Positions 9,222-17,724 of a DNA stretch of 64,000 bases are shown here, piece after piece. A program made the translations under genes and the position numbers. Position 1 is the stretch's first letter. Each line of letters begins with the position of its first letter. This DNA is from Mesorhizobium sp. 113-3-3. GTDB lineage: Bacteria > Pseudomonadota > Alphaproteobacteria > Rhizobiales > Rhizobiaceae. Location: assembly GCF_016756495.1 (NCBI RefSeq), contig NZ_AP023244.1:186001-250000 (forward strand), read 5' to 3'. The notes beneath the pieces are model-generated. The model did not search any database and was not told where the DNA came from. It worked only from the letters and a program-made list of their open reading frames with translations.

Positions 9222-10027
9222 GAGGACACGGCCTTTAGCAAACGGCCGAGCCCGCCGAAGCGGCCGACCTTGTCGGGGCTTGGCTTGTTTGCAAACGTTT
9301 TTCCAACAGGCTCTAGCGGCCGGTTCGCCAAAATGTCGCTCGGCCGCCTCACTACCATATTGTAGGCCTCGTCTTCCCCGCACCGCTTCGCGACAGCGTC
9401 AAACGCTTGGGAAAGGCCAGGCCGGCGGCGATTAGCACCATGAGTATCGGATGCGATAATATCGACCCGGCCTTCGTCTATCAGCTTTTCCGAGTAGTAG
9501 AGCGCGGTACGCCCGAAAGCGCCAATAATCGAGTCTGCAGTAAGCTGTATGAGGCAGCCGAGCCTATTCAGCCTTTCGACCACGTCATAGTTTGCCTTGA
9601 TCCAGGTTAAACGCTCCGGATGGGTGAGAATCGGGACGAACCCGGCCTCTAGGAGGCGCAAAGCAAGTTCTTCCAACCGCGGCGGCAACACATGGTGAGG
9701 CGGCTCGAACAGAAAATAGCGTGAACTGTTCAAGGTCGGCACGTTGCCGACCGTTAGCTGATCTGGAAGATCGGGAGCTATATGGATGTCGGCACCAACG
9801 TAAAGGGCAAGCGGGATCTCGGTGCGCCGTAGCGCTTGCTCCAACGAACGGACCGCCTCGACGATATTCTCCGTCCCGTTCTCATACATACCAGGTACGA
9901 CATGGGGCGTACATGCCATATGGGTCGTCCCGTCGGCCACCGCCAACCTCGCCATTTCCAGCGATTCAGCAAGATCAGGCGAGCCGTCGTCGAGACCAGG
10001 CAAGATATGAGAATGCAGGTCGATCAT
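9218..10027 (-). CDS. PHP-domain protein-tyrosine phosphatase, CpsB/YwqE family
   Basis: 269 aa. The metal-binding start MIDLHSHILPGLDDGSPD, the CTPHV block, HPERL and a late ASDTHG define the PHP superfamily phosphatases that dephosphorylate BY-kinases. It lies first in an operon with the Wza and Wzc genes and overlaps the next start by four bases. The cognate substrate is most likely the tyrosine tail of the Wzc protein encoded two genes downstream. The family is best known in Firmicutes (CpsB/YwqE), where it balances capsule length, but Gram-negative members exist. Confidence 0.9.
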   Translation of the reverse strand: MIDLHSHILPGLDDGSPDLAESLEMARLAVADGTTHMACTPHVVPGMYENGTENIVEAVRSLEQALRRTEIPLALYVGADIHIAPDLPDQLTVGNVPTLNSSRYFLFEPPHHVLPPRLEELALRLLEAGFVPILTHPERLTWIKANYDVVERLNRLGCLIQLTADSIIGAFGRTALYYSEKLIDEGRVDIIASDTHGANRRRPGLSQAFDAVAKRCGEDEAYNMVVRRPSDILANRPLEPVGKTFANKPSPDKVGRFGGLGRLLKAVSS

Positions 10028-10138
10028 AAGTGTTTCTGGCCACGTAAGGGCAAAACAGCGACTTCGCCGAGAGGGTAGACAAACGTGTCACCCGCTCATT
10101 GCGATTGACAACCGCGGAGGGCCGGCCGCCAGATTCAG

Positions 10139-10237
10139 CTACGTGCCGACAGAATTGTCATCGTCGTGAAGGCTGAGGATGAGCGCTGCCATCGACGCAA
10201 AAGCCGAGACAGCAACAAACCGATAGCGAACGCTCAT
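10139..10237 (-). CDS. Possible 32-aa single-pass membrane microprotein
   Basis: A short frame reads MSVRYRFVAVSAFASMAALI, then LSLHDDDNSVGT. It has a basic N-terminus, one hydrophobic stretch and an acidic tail. It sits between the FecR-like exported protein and the phosphatase on the same strand. The upstream CCAGG is a weak ribosome binding site. It could be chance. Confidence 0.3.
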   Translation of the reverse strand: MSVRYRFVAVSAFASMAALILSLHDDDNSVGT

Positions 10238-10277
10238 CTTAGCCTGGCCTAGCCACCTGGAACCCGAACGAACACGC

Positions 10278-10787
10278 CTAGCGGCTCACGCCGTTGTTAT
10301 CATCCTGCGTTGCCGCAAGAACTCCGGCAGTGAGAAGAGCGCCTGCGAAAAACTGCGCAGGCAAGCCAAATGCAGGCTTGCGGGAGGGGTCAATGGCACC
10401 CGTCTGCTCGGGGCTTACCGCGGAAGCAGCGTGTTCGGGATTCACTACCTTGAGACAGATGTTGTTTTCGACGCGCGAAATGTCGAGACTTGAATTCGCT
10501 GGCACGCTTAGCCTGCAATCTCCAACCTGAACGGACGCCGAGGCCTTGGCGCCAACCACCAGGCGACTGCCGAAATCCAATGCGCTTCCCGCTTTGGCAG
10601 GCCCATAGCCGGCCGTCTGCGAAACCATCACATTGCCACTTACACTTTGGATCGATCCGATTGGACTTGCCGGCCCCTGATAAGCCGTCGCACAAGTGCA
10701 CGATGCATCCTGAGCGAAAACTGGAACTGAGCCAAACCCGACCAAAGTGACCACCCCGGCCAACGCACTTTTCAAAATAATGTTCAT
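10278..10787 (-). CDS. Exported protein with FecR-like domain and C-terminal membrane segment
   Basis: 169 aa. A Sec signal peptide (MNIILKSALAGVVTLVGFGS ending in VFAQDA) is followed by a FecR-like segment: IGSIQSVSGNVMVS, then G-x-ALDFGSRLVVGAKASASVQVGDCRLSVP. A proline-containing linker leads to a hydrophobic helix AQFFAGALLTAGVLAA near the C-terminus with a short charged end. ATG 10787 is preferred because it begins the signal peptide and is preceded by AAAGGATC. Proteins of this layout are common in alphaproteobacterial exopolysaccharide loci. The partner and function are not known. Confidence 0.7.
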   Translation of the reverse strand: MNIILKSALAGVVTLVGFGSVPVFAQDASCTCATAYQGPASPIGSIQSVSGNVMVSQTAGYGPAKAGSALDFGSRLVVGAKASASVQVGDCRLSVPANSSLDISRVENNICLKVVNPEHAASAVSPEQTGAIDPSRKPAFGLPAQFFAGALLTAGVLAATQDDNNGVSR

Positions 10788-11606
10788 CTGCTTCGATCCT
10801 TTGTTTGCGTCGTTCAGACGCGCCCAAGTCAATGCTTGCGGTAAGCGCCTAACAGCTTTTGGTTCTGATTCCAACCTATTTCGCACGTGCGAGATAAGCT
10901 TTTGATTCAAGACGTGCCTGTTTGAACACAGTATATTAGCGACTACGAATTAGCATATTTGGTGTAAGCACGTAGCGAAGAAGCGGGAGTTAGGCGAATT
11001 GAAAATGTCAGTTGCTTTATCTATGATCACAGCTTTAAGTCTTATGAGATATCTTAGATGGTCAACCGGTTTTCCAATGTAGTGACTACCTATGAGTGTT
11101 ACAATATTGTATGCGTACGTAATCAGGTGTCTTTCGTACGTCTTGACGTTTAAGTCATTATTCGCCTCGTTGCAGTAACTTGTTAGCAACGTTCGATTTT
11201 TGAACCTTATCTGCAAGCTTTGATTCGTATATTACGCGAACACTACTATCTTTACGCGTGATATCTTGCATGAAAACTTATTCTATTGCAAAGATATTGA
11301 GGTCAGAAACCTTTCAAGGCCGGAAATATTCATGGCGCGAAGGAGAACTCTTAGAATTCACCTTCGCGACCCCGACTACAAAGACAATGCCCGAACGCCT
11401 CGATGAGATTGGTCGCGGGGATTTGCAACAACGCATATCTGTTCGAGAAAGCCATCAACACACCGGTTCCTTTGCCCGCTTCTTCGAGCGCCGCTACGCC
11501 GAGACAGACTGTCCTCTCACGTTCATCGTTTCGGCGCAGAGGGCCCATGGCGGAATCTGGATGGATCATTGCCGTGACGGAACGAACGTTCCGTCGCCGA
11601 AATCCG
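10788..11606. other. AT-rich intergenic region upstream of the FecR-like gene
   Basis: About 820 bp, clearly lower in GC than its surroundings, especially 10920-11290. Frames on both strands here give no family-like proteins. It probably holds the promoter for the minus-strand gene at 10278-10787 and the 3' flank of the polymerase gene at 11607. No strong terminator hairpin with a T run was found. Confidence 0.45.
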
Positions 11607-12965
11607 CTACTGAAACGCAGTCTTTCGAGGTGGCTGCAATACCACTCGGAGCGGAGCACAGCTTCCGCATGCAAGCCATATCCAGACCATCATTCCAACG
11701 CCACCCGGAGAGAACAAGGTCGCTTCTCCTGCATTGGTAGCAAGGGCAGCAAACGTGATCGCGACAGCCTGCTCAGACCTCCAAATAAGAGGTCGATAAA
11801 CGACGGCGACCACGAGGAAAGCGAACCCGATAAAACCGACAATGCCGAGCTCTTCCAACACAGAAAGGACGATCACGCCCTTCTCGACTGGATTTCCAAT
11901 GGGGATGCCCATGAACCGCGTTACGTCCAAGTCCCACGGCGAAGACGGAAGGCCAAATCCGATGCCAAAAATGGGATTGGCATAAAAATTCGGCAGCGAT
12001 TTATCGATCACGAGACCGCGCGATTCCATAAGCGCGCCAGAAAAGGTATCGGCATTGTTGAGCTTGAAGGCGAGGCTCTGGACCGCCGGCATGACAGCAT
12101 CGTAGGCATAGCCAATTACGAAAACGCCGCCACCGAACAAAAAGAAGGCAGCTATGATGGCTCTGAATGCATGACCTTCACTCGATATGCGCCCAACTAT
12201 GGCCGCGAACGGCAGCGCAATCAGAACCGCTAACATGCCGGTGCGTGCTTCCGTGGCAACCAGAGAAACGAGGCAAAGGGTTGTGACAATCCACCAAAAC
12301 AGACCGCGCGACCGGCCCGTGTAGACCCGAACGATCATCCATGCGGTGAATGGCCCCAGGAAAACGCCGTACGCTTGCGGCTGGTTTAATAAGCCCTGGA
12401 AGCCATGATTGTTTGCAAAGAATCCGACAGCGGTGAATAGCAAAGGAAAACTAGCAAGCACGAAGACTGAGTTAAAGGTAAGCATCCATCGGATTAGCCG
12501 GTCTTGGTCCTCGTCTTTGGCGAGCTGCACATTCAATACCACCGCCGTGACGCCGATTAAGAATATTATCAACTTGGATAGCGACACATCCTTGGCGTAG
12601 CTCGAGATTAGGGTTTCCATTGCGACCACCGCGACAAAGGCGGCACCAGCCTTCAGAACAGGGGGCCAAAGCCAGGGTTGCGGCCGCTTTGAGAACAACG
12701 CGGTTCCAAATGCTGCAAAAAGCACAAGCCAACGGAGCAGCGCCACGGAATCCGGTGCAGGAAAGAGGGCTGGATTTGCCAAACCTACGACCACGGAGAG
12801 GCAAAGCGCTTCTACCGCTCTCATTGGGCCACCCAGTGCCCAGGCTGCCATCAAAACGTAAGCGCCGATGTAGCCTGCAATTCCGATGGCAGGGAGAGCG
12901 ATGATGAAGAGTGCGCGCAGTGCGGCCATAGAATCAAACTGTCGAACATCTTTCATAAGCTTCAT
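11607..12965 (-). CDS. O-antigen ligase/polymerase family membrane protein
   Basis: About 452 aa with roughly twelve hydrophobic segments. The long periplasmic loop near residues 320-370 contains NPIFGIGFGLPSSPWDL, followed by a region matching the Wzy_C loop pattern, then a hydrophobic C-terminus. The start is uncertain: TTG 13001, GTG 12968, ATG 12965 and ATG 12956 are all in frame and none has a clear ribosome binding site; 12965 is a compromise. It is divergent from the beta-helix gene at 13052 and lies within the polysaccharide locus, so repeat-unit polymerisation is the likely role. A second family member is at 3562-4875. Confidence 0.8.
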   Translation of the reverse strand: MKLMKDVRQFDSMAALRALFIIALPAIGIAGYIGAYVLMAAWALGGPMRAVEALCLSVVVGLANPALFPAPDSVALLRWLVLFAAFGTALFSKRPQPWLWPPVLKAGAAFVAVVAMETLISSYAKDVSLSKLIIFLIGVTAVVLNVQLAKDEDQDRLIRWMLTFNSVFVLASFPLLFTAVGFFANNHGFQGLLNQPQAYGVFLGPFTAWMIVRVYTGRSRGLFWWIVTTLCLVSLVATEARTGMLAVLIALPFAAIVGRISSEGHAFRAIIAAFFLFGGGVFVIGYAYDAVMPAVQSLAFKLNNADTFSGALMESRGLVIDKSLPNFYANPIFGIGFGLPSSPWDLDVTRFMGIPIGNPVEKGVIVLSVLEELGIVGFIGFAFLVVAVVYRPLIWRSEQAVAITFAALATNAGEATLFSPGGVGMMVWIWLACGSCAPLRVVLQPPRKTAFQ

Positions 12966-13051
12966 CACAAAATCTTGGGTCCCGTCTTCTGCGGGAGACA
13001 ATTATGGAGGGATTTGGTAGTTGCCTAGTGCCGACTGAGAGGGAGAGGCAA

Positions 13052-14137
13052 ATGGATCGACGGCAATTTCTAGGTGCCGCTCCTCTTATTGCAGCGGCTC
13101 CGGCCGTAGCGAAGACACCTCGGCACGATGTTCTCTCATTCAACGCAGCTGGCGATGGCGTAAAAGATGATACCGCGTCCATCCAGCGCACGGTTGACGA
13201 GGTGAAGCTGGTTGGCGGAGGCGTCGTCAGAATCCCCGAAGGCACCTATAAAATCAGTGCGCCCATCCGGGTTTATGGGAACTTTCAGTTTCGCAGCATC
13301 AAGATATTGGGGGACAATGCAGAGATCGTCTCGACCCATGCAGGCCCGGCGTTCGAATTCGATCCTTCGAACCCGACGCCCGCACCACAGGTCAAGCAAC
13401 GAAGCGAAATGGACGGTTTATCCTTCTCGGGGCCGGGCCGTGATATTGCTGGCTCCAGCGGTATTTCCATTGTCAATGGAGCAACTGTACGAGTTCGCAA
13501 TTGCAAGGTCAGGGGTTATGAGAAAGGCATATCTGGTGTCGGCGCCTTGATTTTGCGTTTCCTTGAAGTGGAGCTCTACGGCAATACCTACGGCTATCAC
13601 TTCACCAGCACCAAAACGTTCGGTGCCAATGACATCCATTTCAACTCATGCTTCATTTTCGAAAACACTAAAGCAGGGTTTGCGGAAAACTTCCCGAATA
13701 GCGTAATCACTTTCAACCAATGCGAGATCGAGGGCAACAACTTCGATGGAAATGCCGACGATGGCGTTGTCACCATGGAGTTCTCCAATGCGGGCAAAGT
13801 AACCATGGTCGGATGTCATGTGGAAGAAAATCACGGAAGGGCGAATATAGTTTTTGCAGGGGGCAACCGATCATCGTCCTTAAATATCATCGGCAGCGAA
13901 ATTCTTCCTGGCAGAAAAATATCTACGGTAGTTGAGATGGTGACAAGCTTTGGCCCATTCGGCCATCTGCACATCATGGGATCTCGGATCACAAGCGGAC
14001 GCGGAAATCAGATTGATCTTGGTCTTGGGATTTCAGCTTGCATAATTGGTGAGACCGAAGGGGGTATATCTGGCGATCTAAGCAAGCTGGTCGTGATCAA
14101 GGATGGGAAGGTCGCGACCGGCGGTATAGAACCATAA
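13052..14137 (+). CDS. Tat-exported right-handed beta-helix protein (pectate lyase superfamily)
   Basis: 361 aa. The N-terminus MDRRQFLGAAPLIAAAPAVA is a twin-arginine signal (RRQFL). It is followed by VLSFNAAGDGVKDDTASIQR, the classic start of the Pectate_lyase_3/GH28-like fold, and then parallel beta-helix coils rich in N-G-x-V. ATG 13052 is preferred over an upstream in-frame start because GGGAGAGG (13041-13048) precedes it. It is the only plus-strand gene in the polysaccharide locus. It may be a periplasmic or secreted polysaccharide lyase or hydrolase acting on the locus polymer. Catalytic residues could not be assigned by eye. Confidence 0.8.
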   Translation: MDRRQFLGAAPLIAAAPAVAKTPRHDVLSFNAAGDGVKDDTASIQRTVDEVKLVGGGVVRIPEGTYKISAPIRVYGNFQFRSIKILGDNAEIVSTHAGPAFEFDPSNPTPAPQVKQRSEMDGLSFSGPGRDIAGSSGISIVNGATVRVRNCKVRGYEKGISGVGALILRFLEVELYGNTYGYHFTSTKTFGANDIHFNSCFIFENTKAGFAENFPNSVITFNQCEIEGNNFDGNADDGVVTMEFSNAGKVTMVGCHVEENHGRANIVFAGGNRSSSLNIIGSEILPGRKISTVVEMVTSFGPFGHLHIMGSRITSGRGNQIDLGLGISACIIGETEGGISGDLSKLVVIKDGKVATGGIEP

Positions 14138-14139
14138 AG

Positions 14140-14586
14140 TCAACAAGCTCGATAAGTCGACCCAACCTGCCCAGGCTGGCCACAGAGTAAGCCCTTTTGA
14201 GTAAGAACAGCAGCCAAGTCAGCACCGTCCGGCATGAGGCACTGGACGACCACTGCGTCCCCGAGGCTCGCACCGGTCTTCCCGTCACAGGGAGTGCCTG
14301 AGCCTCCCGGTTTGCAGTTCAAAATCATTCCCTGAAAATCACGCCGCGCCGCTTCTGTTACCATGTCGCGCAAAGCCAGAGGTTTTGTCGACGCCGCGCC
14401 GCACAGGACAATTTTGCGGCCCCCGACCCGCAGATCGTCGATCGAGGGAATGTTGAGGTGTCCGGTGAATGGTGAAAGCGTGACACGCGGTTTCGGCCGC
14501 GGTTTATCCCTCTGCGACACGATGACAGCCATGAAGCCCACGGCAAACACCAGGCCCACAGCAGGAATAGCGATCCATTTATTCAT
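14140..14586 (-). CDS. Membrane-anchored protein with degenerate staphylococcal-nuclease-like fold
   Basis: 148 aa. An N-terminal hydrophobic anchor (IAIPAVGLVFAVGFMAVIV) is followed by a basic linker and a domain reading VGGRKIVLCGAAS, then GASLGDAVVVQCLMPDGADLAAVLTQKGLL. The spacing matches SNase-like proteins (RLxGIDA; GR.VA.C...G.DL...L...GLA). The usual catalytic Asp and Glu are not evident, so it is probably not an active nuclease. ATG 14586 follows TAGGAACG. It converges with the beta-helix gene, leaving only 2 bp between stops. Assignment rests on pattern only. Confidence 0.5.
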   Translation of the reverse strand: MNKWIAIPAVGLVFAVGFMAVIVSQRDKPRPKPRVTLSPFTGHLNIPSIDDLRVGGRKIVLCGAASTKPLALRDMVTEAARRDFQGMILNCKPGGSGTPCDGKTGASLGDAVVVQCLMPDGADLAAVLTQKGLLCGQPGQVGSTYRAC

Positions 14587-14720
14587 CGACGTTCCTAGCC
14601 TCCGCAATCCTGATAGTGTCGACGGGCTTTCTCGGTATCCTGGCCGCGCCGGCCATAGAGCCGCCGCATGGCGTGACCACGGATTTGTCGATACACGAGG
14701 GCGGTTTGGCAGGACGGCCC

Positions 14721-15125
14721 CTATTTGCCGTAGCGGCGCTCCAGCGCGTCGGCAATGCGCTCGCAAAGCAATTCTGAGGTCTCGGCGGTGAGGTGGAGAC
14801 GGAGGCGAAGGCCGTGCGTATCAACTACCGTGGTGACAATACCCCGATCAGAGTACTCGGCGAGCTCGAGAACATCGTCGATCATGAAGTCTGGTACTTC
14901 ACGAAGCCTTTTAGGGCGCTCATTCACAATGTTGTCCTCGCAAATTGGTGGCTTTCCGGGCAGGCCGAGTCTCATTCGCTGGAGCTCGGCGTAGCTCTCG
15001 GCAAGGTCTTGAGCGTTGAATAAACGCCGAGTGACCTTGCCGTTCTCGACGACCTGAACAATCCATTGGCCGTTGACATTCTTCAAACGCACGTCGTCTG
15101 GTTCTCCGGCAACCATAGCCGCCAT
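14721..15125 (-). CDS. Hypothetical protein, 134 aa
   Basis: The protein is acidic with a credible coding composition: NGQWIVQVVENGKVTRRLFNAQDLAESYAELQRMRLGL, then DVLELAEYSDRGIVTTVVDTHGLRLRLHLTAETSELLCERIADAL. No signal peptide, membrane segment or known motif was recognised. Two in-frame ATGs (15125, 15116) are possible; GGATGGCGG precedes the second. It lies at the downstream end of the glycosyltransferase operon on the same strand. It may be a regulatory or accessory protein, but no function can be given. Confidence 0.5.
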   Translation of the reverse strand: MAAMVAGEPDDVRLKNVNGQWIVQVVENGKVTRRLFNAQDLAESYAELQRMRLGLPGKPPICEDNIVNERPKRLREVPDFMIDDVLELAEYSDRGIVTTVVDTHGLRLRLHLTAETSELLCERIADALERRYGK

Positions 15126-15277
15126 CCTGGATTATCTCACAACATGTCGTCGGCTAGCGCGGAGCTGCTGATCACGCGCCGCCGGAAAACCCAACCGAAA
15201 TCGTACTCATCGCGGCCCTGGCCGAATGGGGAAGGCCCTTTGCCCTCTCCTTCTGACGACGGTCGCGGCGTTATTGA

Positions 15278-16471
15278 TTATGGCCTGGAAAGCGCTTCTG
15301 CTATTTGGGACACCGCCCGTTCGGCGGAAAACTGGCGGTCGAACAATCGCTTGCAACGTCCGGGCAGGTCGGCATCCGTTTCAACCTGTACCAGCAACCT
15401 TTCCGCTTTCGCGACCAGTTCATCCAGCTGATCGCTCTGGCACTCTTCGCCAACTCGCTCGTTTCGGATCAGCTCGGCCAAGTCGTTGCCAGGGTTCAAA
15501 CGCACCAGTGCAGGGAGGCCACTTTGCATATAAGTCAGGAACTTGCCTGGTATGTTGTGAGACCTGTGGCGAAGATCCAACGAGACGATCCCAATCCGGC
15601 ACTGTGCGTAAAGGTCCGGGATTTCGTCGGGGTGGATCTCGTCGAAAAAGACCACATTAGTGAGGCCGAGAGCCTGCGCCTTTTCTCTAAGTCTTCGGAC
15701 CTCACTGCCGCGACCGACGAACAGGAATCCCACATCGACCCGGGAGGCCATTCTCTGCGCCAAGTCCAATACAATGCCGACGCTTTGAGCCACACCCATA
15801 TTGCCTGCGTAGACGAACAGCTTGCGCCCGGCCAACGGCGTGTCACTGACACGGATCGAACAACGCACGTTTGAAGGCTTGTCCAGCCAGTTCTGCAACA
15901 CCTCAAGCACGCGCCCAGACTTCCGCAGCCACCGACCGAAGTAAGCTAGGTTGCCCGGCGTCTGCACTCCGATCACATCAGCAATCGAGTATTGGTAGCG
16001 CGCGACGGCATCAAAGAAACGGTACGGCAGACCGCGGCCCATCAGACCCATATCAACGGCCCATTCGGGAAAGATATCACGAATGATAAGATACCCCTTG
16101 CAGCCGCTTTCGCGCTTTAGCGCGCTGGCCATGGGTCCGTGGAAGATCGAGGGAGCATACCAAACAATCCCATCCCAACGCTGCCCTGCCACCGGGCTTT
16201 TGCGCAGATTGCGCAACATGGCAAAGGGCATGATGAACTCATTCCAGGTACGCCTCACATAGCCAATTTCCTTGGTAGGCGGAGCTCGCAGGCGCAGCAC
16301 CGTTACCCCGTCAAGCTCTTCAATAGCCCAAGGGCGGGCCAAGTCGGCCGCTGGGAGCATGACAGTCAGCCGATGCCCTTGTCGCGCAAACTCCCGGGAA
16401 AGATCCCTCAGTTGCACCGCGCCCGATGTGCGCAGCGGTGGAAAGGTATCCGCAATCAAAGCGATCCGCAT
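15278..16471 (-). CDS. Glycosyltransferase family 4 (WbuB-like)
   Basis: 397 aa. The first GT-B domain starts MRIALIADTFPPLRTSGAVQ with a glycine-rich acceptor loop. The second contains VYAGNMGVAQSVGIVLDLAQ and the nucleotide-sugar site EIHPDEIPDLYAQCRIGIVSLD. This resembles WbuB/WbnE-type transferases that add N-acetyl-6-deoxy-L-hexosamines such as L-FucNAc in O-antigens. ATG 16471 is used instead of an upstream GTG that would overlap the epimerase. It directly follows the WbvB-WbvR-WbvD-like cassette, so it may transfer that amino sugar; this is inferred from context. Confidence 0.85.
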   Translation of the reverse strand: MRIALIADTFPPLRTSGAVQLRDLSREFARQGHRLTVMLPAADLARPWAIEELDGVTVLRLRAPPTKEIGYVRRTWNEFIMPFAMLRNLRKSPVAGQRWDGIVWYAPSIFHGPMASALKRESGCKGYLIIRDIFPEWAVDMGLMGRGLPYRFFDAVARYQYSIADVIGVQTPGNLAYFGRWLRKSGRVLEVLQNWLDKPSNVRCSIRVSDTPLAGRKLFVYAGNMGVAQSVGIVLDLAQRMASRVDVGFLFVGRGSEVRRLREKAQALGLTNVVFFDEIHPDEIPDLYAQCRIGIVSLDLRHRSHNIPGKFLTYMQSGLPALVRLNPGNDLAELIRNERVGEECQSDQLDELVAKAERLLVQVETDADLPGRCKRLFDRQFSAERAVSQIAEALSRP

Positions 16472-16482
16472 CTGGAAGTCGC

Positions 16483-17613
16483 TCAGTACTTCTTCCACAC
16501 AACGCGGTTCACATAGTCGGTATAGCTGTGGATTATGCGAACCACCTTTTCGCTGACATTGGGTATATCATAATCGGCAACCAGACGGAGCCCTCGCTCA
16601 GCCGCACGCGACTGGCTTTCCAAGATCGCAAGGCCCTGACATACCCGGTCGATGTCCAAACCCACCATCATTACCGCACCTTCCTCCATCCCCTCTGGAC
16701 GCTCATGAGCCTCGCGCAAGTTGAGAGCAGGAAAATTCAAGATAGAGGACTCTTCCGTGATCGTGCCGCTGTCCGATAGAACTGCTTTCGCATTCATCTG
16801 CAGATGCACATAGTCCAGGAAGCCGAAGGGCTTCATAAAATGGATTCTGGAGTTCATTTCGAGGTTCAACGAGTTCAGCCGCGAACGCGTGCGCGGGTGC
16901 GTCGAAACGATTACCGGAATGTCGTGTTCCTGCGCTATGTGATTGGCGATCTGAGCAATCCGGGTCATTTTGTCCGGTGGGTCGACGTTTTCTTCGCGAT
17001 GAGCGCTCATCACGAAGTATTTTCCACGTTCAAGAGAGAGCTGGCCCAAGACGTCCGATTTGTTGATCTCATCCTTATAGTAGGTCAGGACTTCAAGCAT
17101 CGGACTGCCCGTCTTGATAATCTGATCGGGTGCGATCCCCTCTCGCAGCAGGTAGCTTCGCGCGATGTCACTGTAGGTCAGATGGATGTCGGCAACATGA
17201 TCAACGATCCGGCGGTTTATCTCTTCCGGAACCCGTGAATCGAAACAACGGTTGCCGGCCTCCATGTGAAAAACAGGAATCCGCAATCGCTTGGCGGCAA
17301 TTGCCGCGAGACAGCTATTTGTGTCTCCAAGCAGCAAAACCGCTTCTGGCTCACGCTCGCGGAGCACTTGATCGGTCGCCGCGATCACGCGACCAATGGT
17401 TTTGGCAGCCGTGTTCCCTGATGCTTCAAGAAACACATCGGGGCGGCGAATCTTAAGCTGCTCGAAAAAGATCTCATTCAACTCATAGTCATGGTTTTGC
17501 CCCGTATGGACGAGGCATTGGTCACACGATTGATCCAACCGGTCGATAACACGCGACAATCGGATGATTTCGGGGCGCGTCCCGACGATCGTCATAACCT
17601 TCAGCCTATTCAC
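16483..17613 (-). CDS. UDP-N-acetylhexosamine C2-epimerase (WecB/WbvD/WbjD family)
   Basis: 376-aa non-hydrolysing 2-epimerase. Recognisable stretches are VMTIVGTRPEIIRLS, LLGDTNSCLAA, HMEAGNRCFDSRVPEEINRR, SAHREENVD, LSDSGTITEESSIL and REAHERPEGMEEG. The N-R-C-F-D-x-R-V-P-E-E-INR block matches the WbjD/FnlC/WbvD branch rather than housekeeping WecB. GTG 17613 is chosen because GGAGTGG precedes it. It is the third enzyme of a dehydratase-reductase-epimerase cassette and would convert a UDP-L-RhaNAc-type sugar to UDP-L-QuiNAc, or a pneumosamine-type sugar to UDP-L-FucNAc. The cytoplasmic product feeds glycosyltransferases. Confidence 0.85.
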   Translation of the reverse strand: MNRLKVMTIVGTRPEIIRLSRVIDRLDQSCDQCLVHTGQNHDYELNEIFFEQLKIRRPDVFLEASGNTAAKTIGRVIAATDQVLREREPEAVLLLGDTNSCLAAIAAKRLRIPVFHMEAGNRCFDSRVPEEINRRIVDHVADIHLTYSDIARSYLLREGIAPDQIIKTGSPMLEVLTYYKDEINKSDVLGQLSLERGKYFVMSAHREENVDPPDKMTRIAQIANHIAQEHDIPVIVSTHPRTRSRLNSLNLEMNSRIHFMKPFGFLDYVHLQMNAKAVLSDSGTITEESSILNFPALNLREAHERPEGMEEGAVMMVGLDIDRVCQGLAILESQSRAAERGLRLVADYDIPNVSEKVVRIIHSYTDYVNRVVWKKY

Positions 17614-17724
17614 CAATCCACTCCACACTTGAATTCTCAGGGCTGAGCGCAGTTTGGACCCATGCCGAGGATGCGTTGAGCTAGTTACCTAGCAATTCCC
17701 ATAAAGCACTGTAATTGGCGGCCC

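Noticed and set aside
10950..11216. 88-aa minus-strand frame in the AT-rich gap
   Set aside because: Composition follows the AT-rich DNA; no ribosome binding site or recognisable fold.
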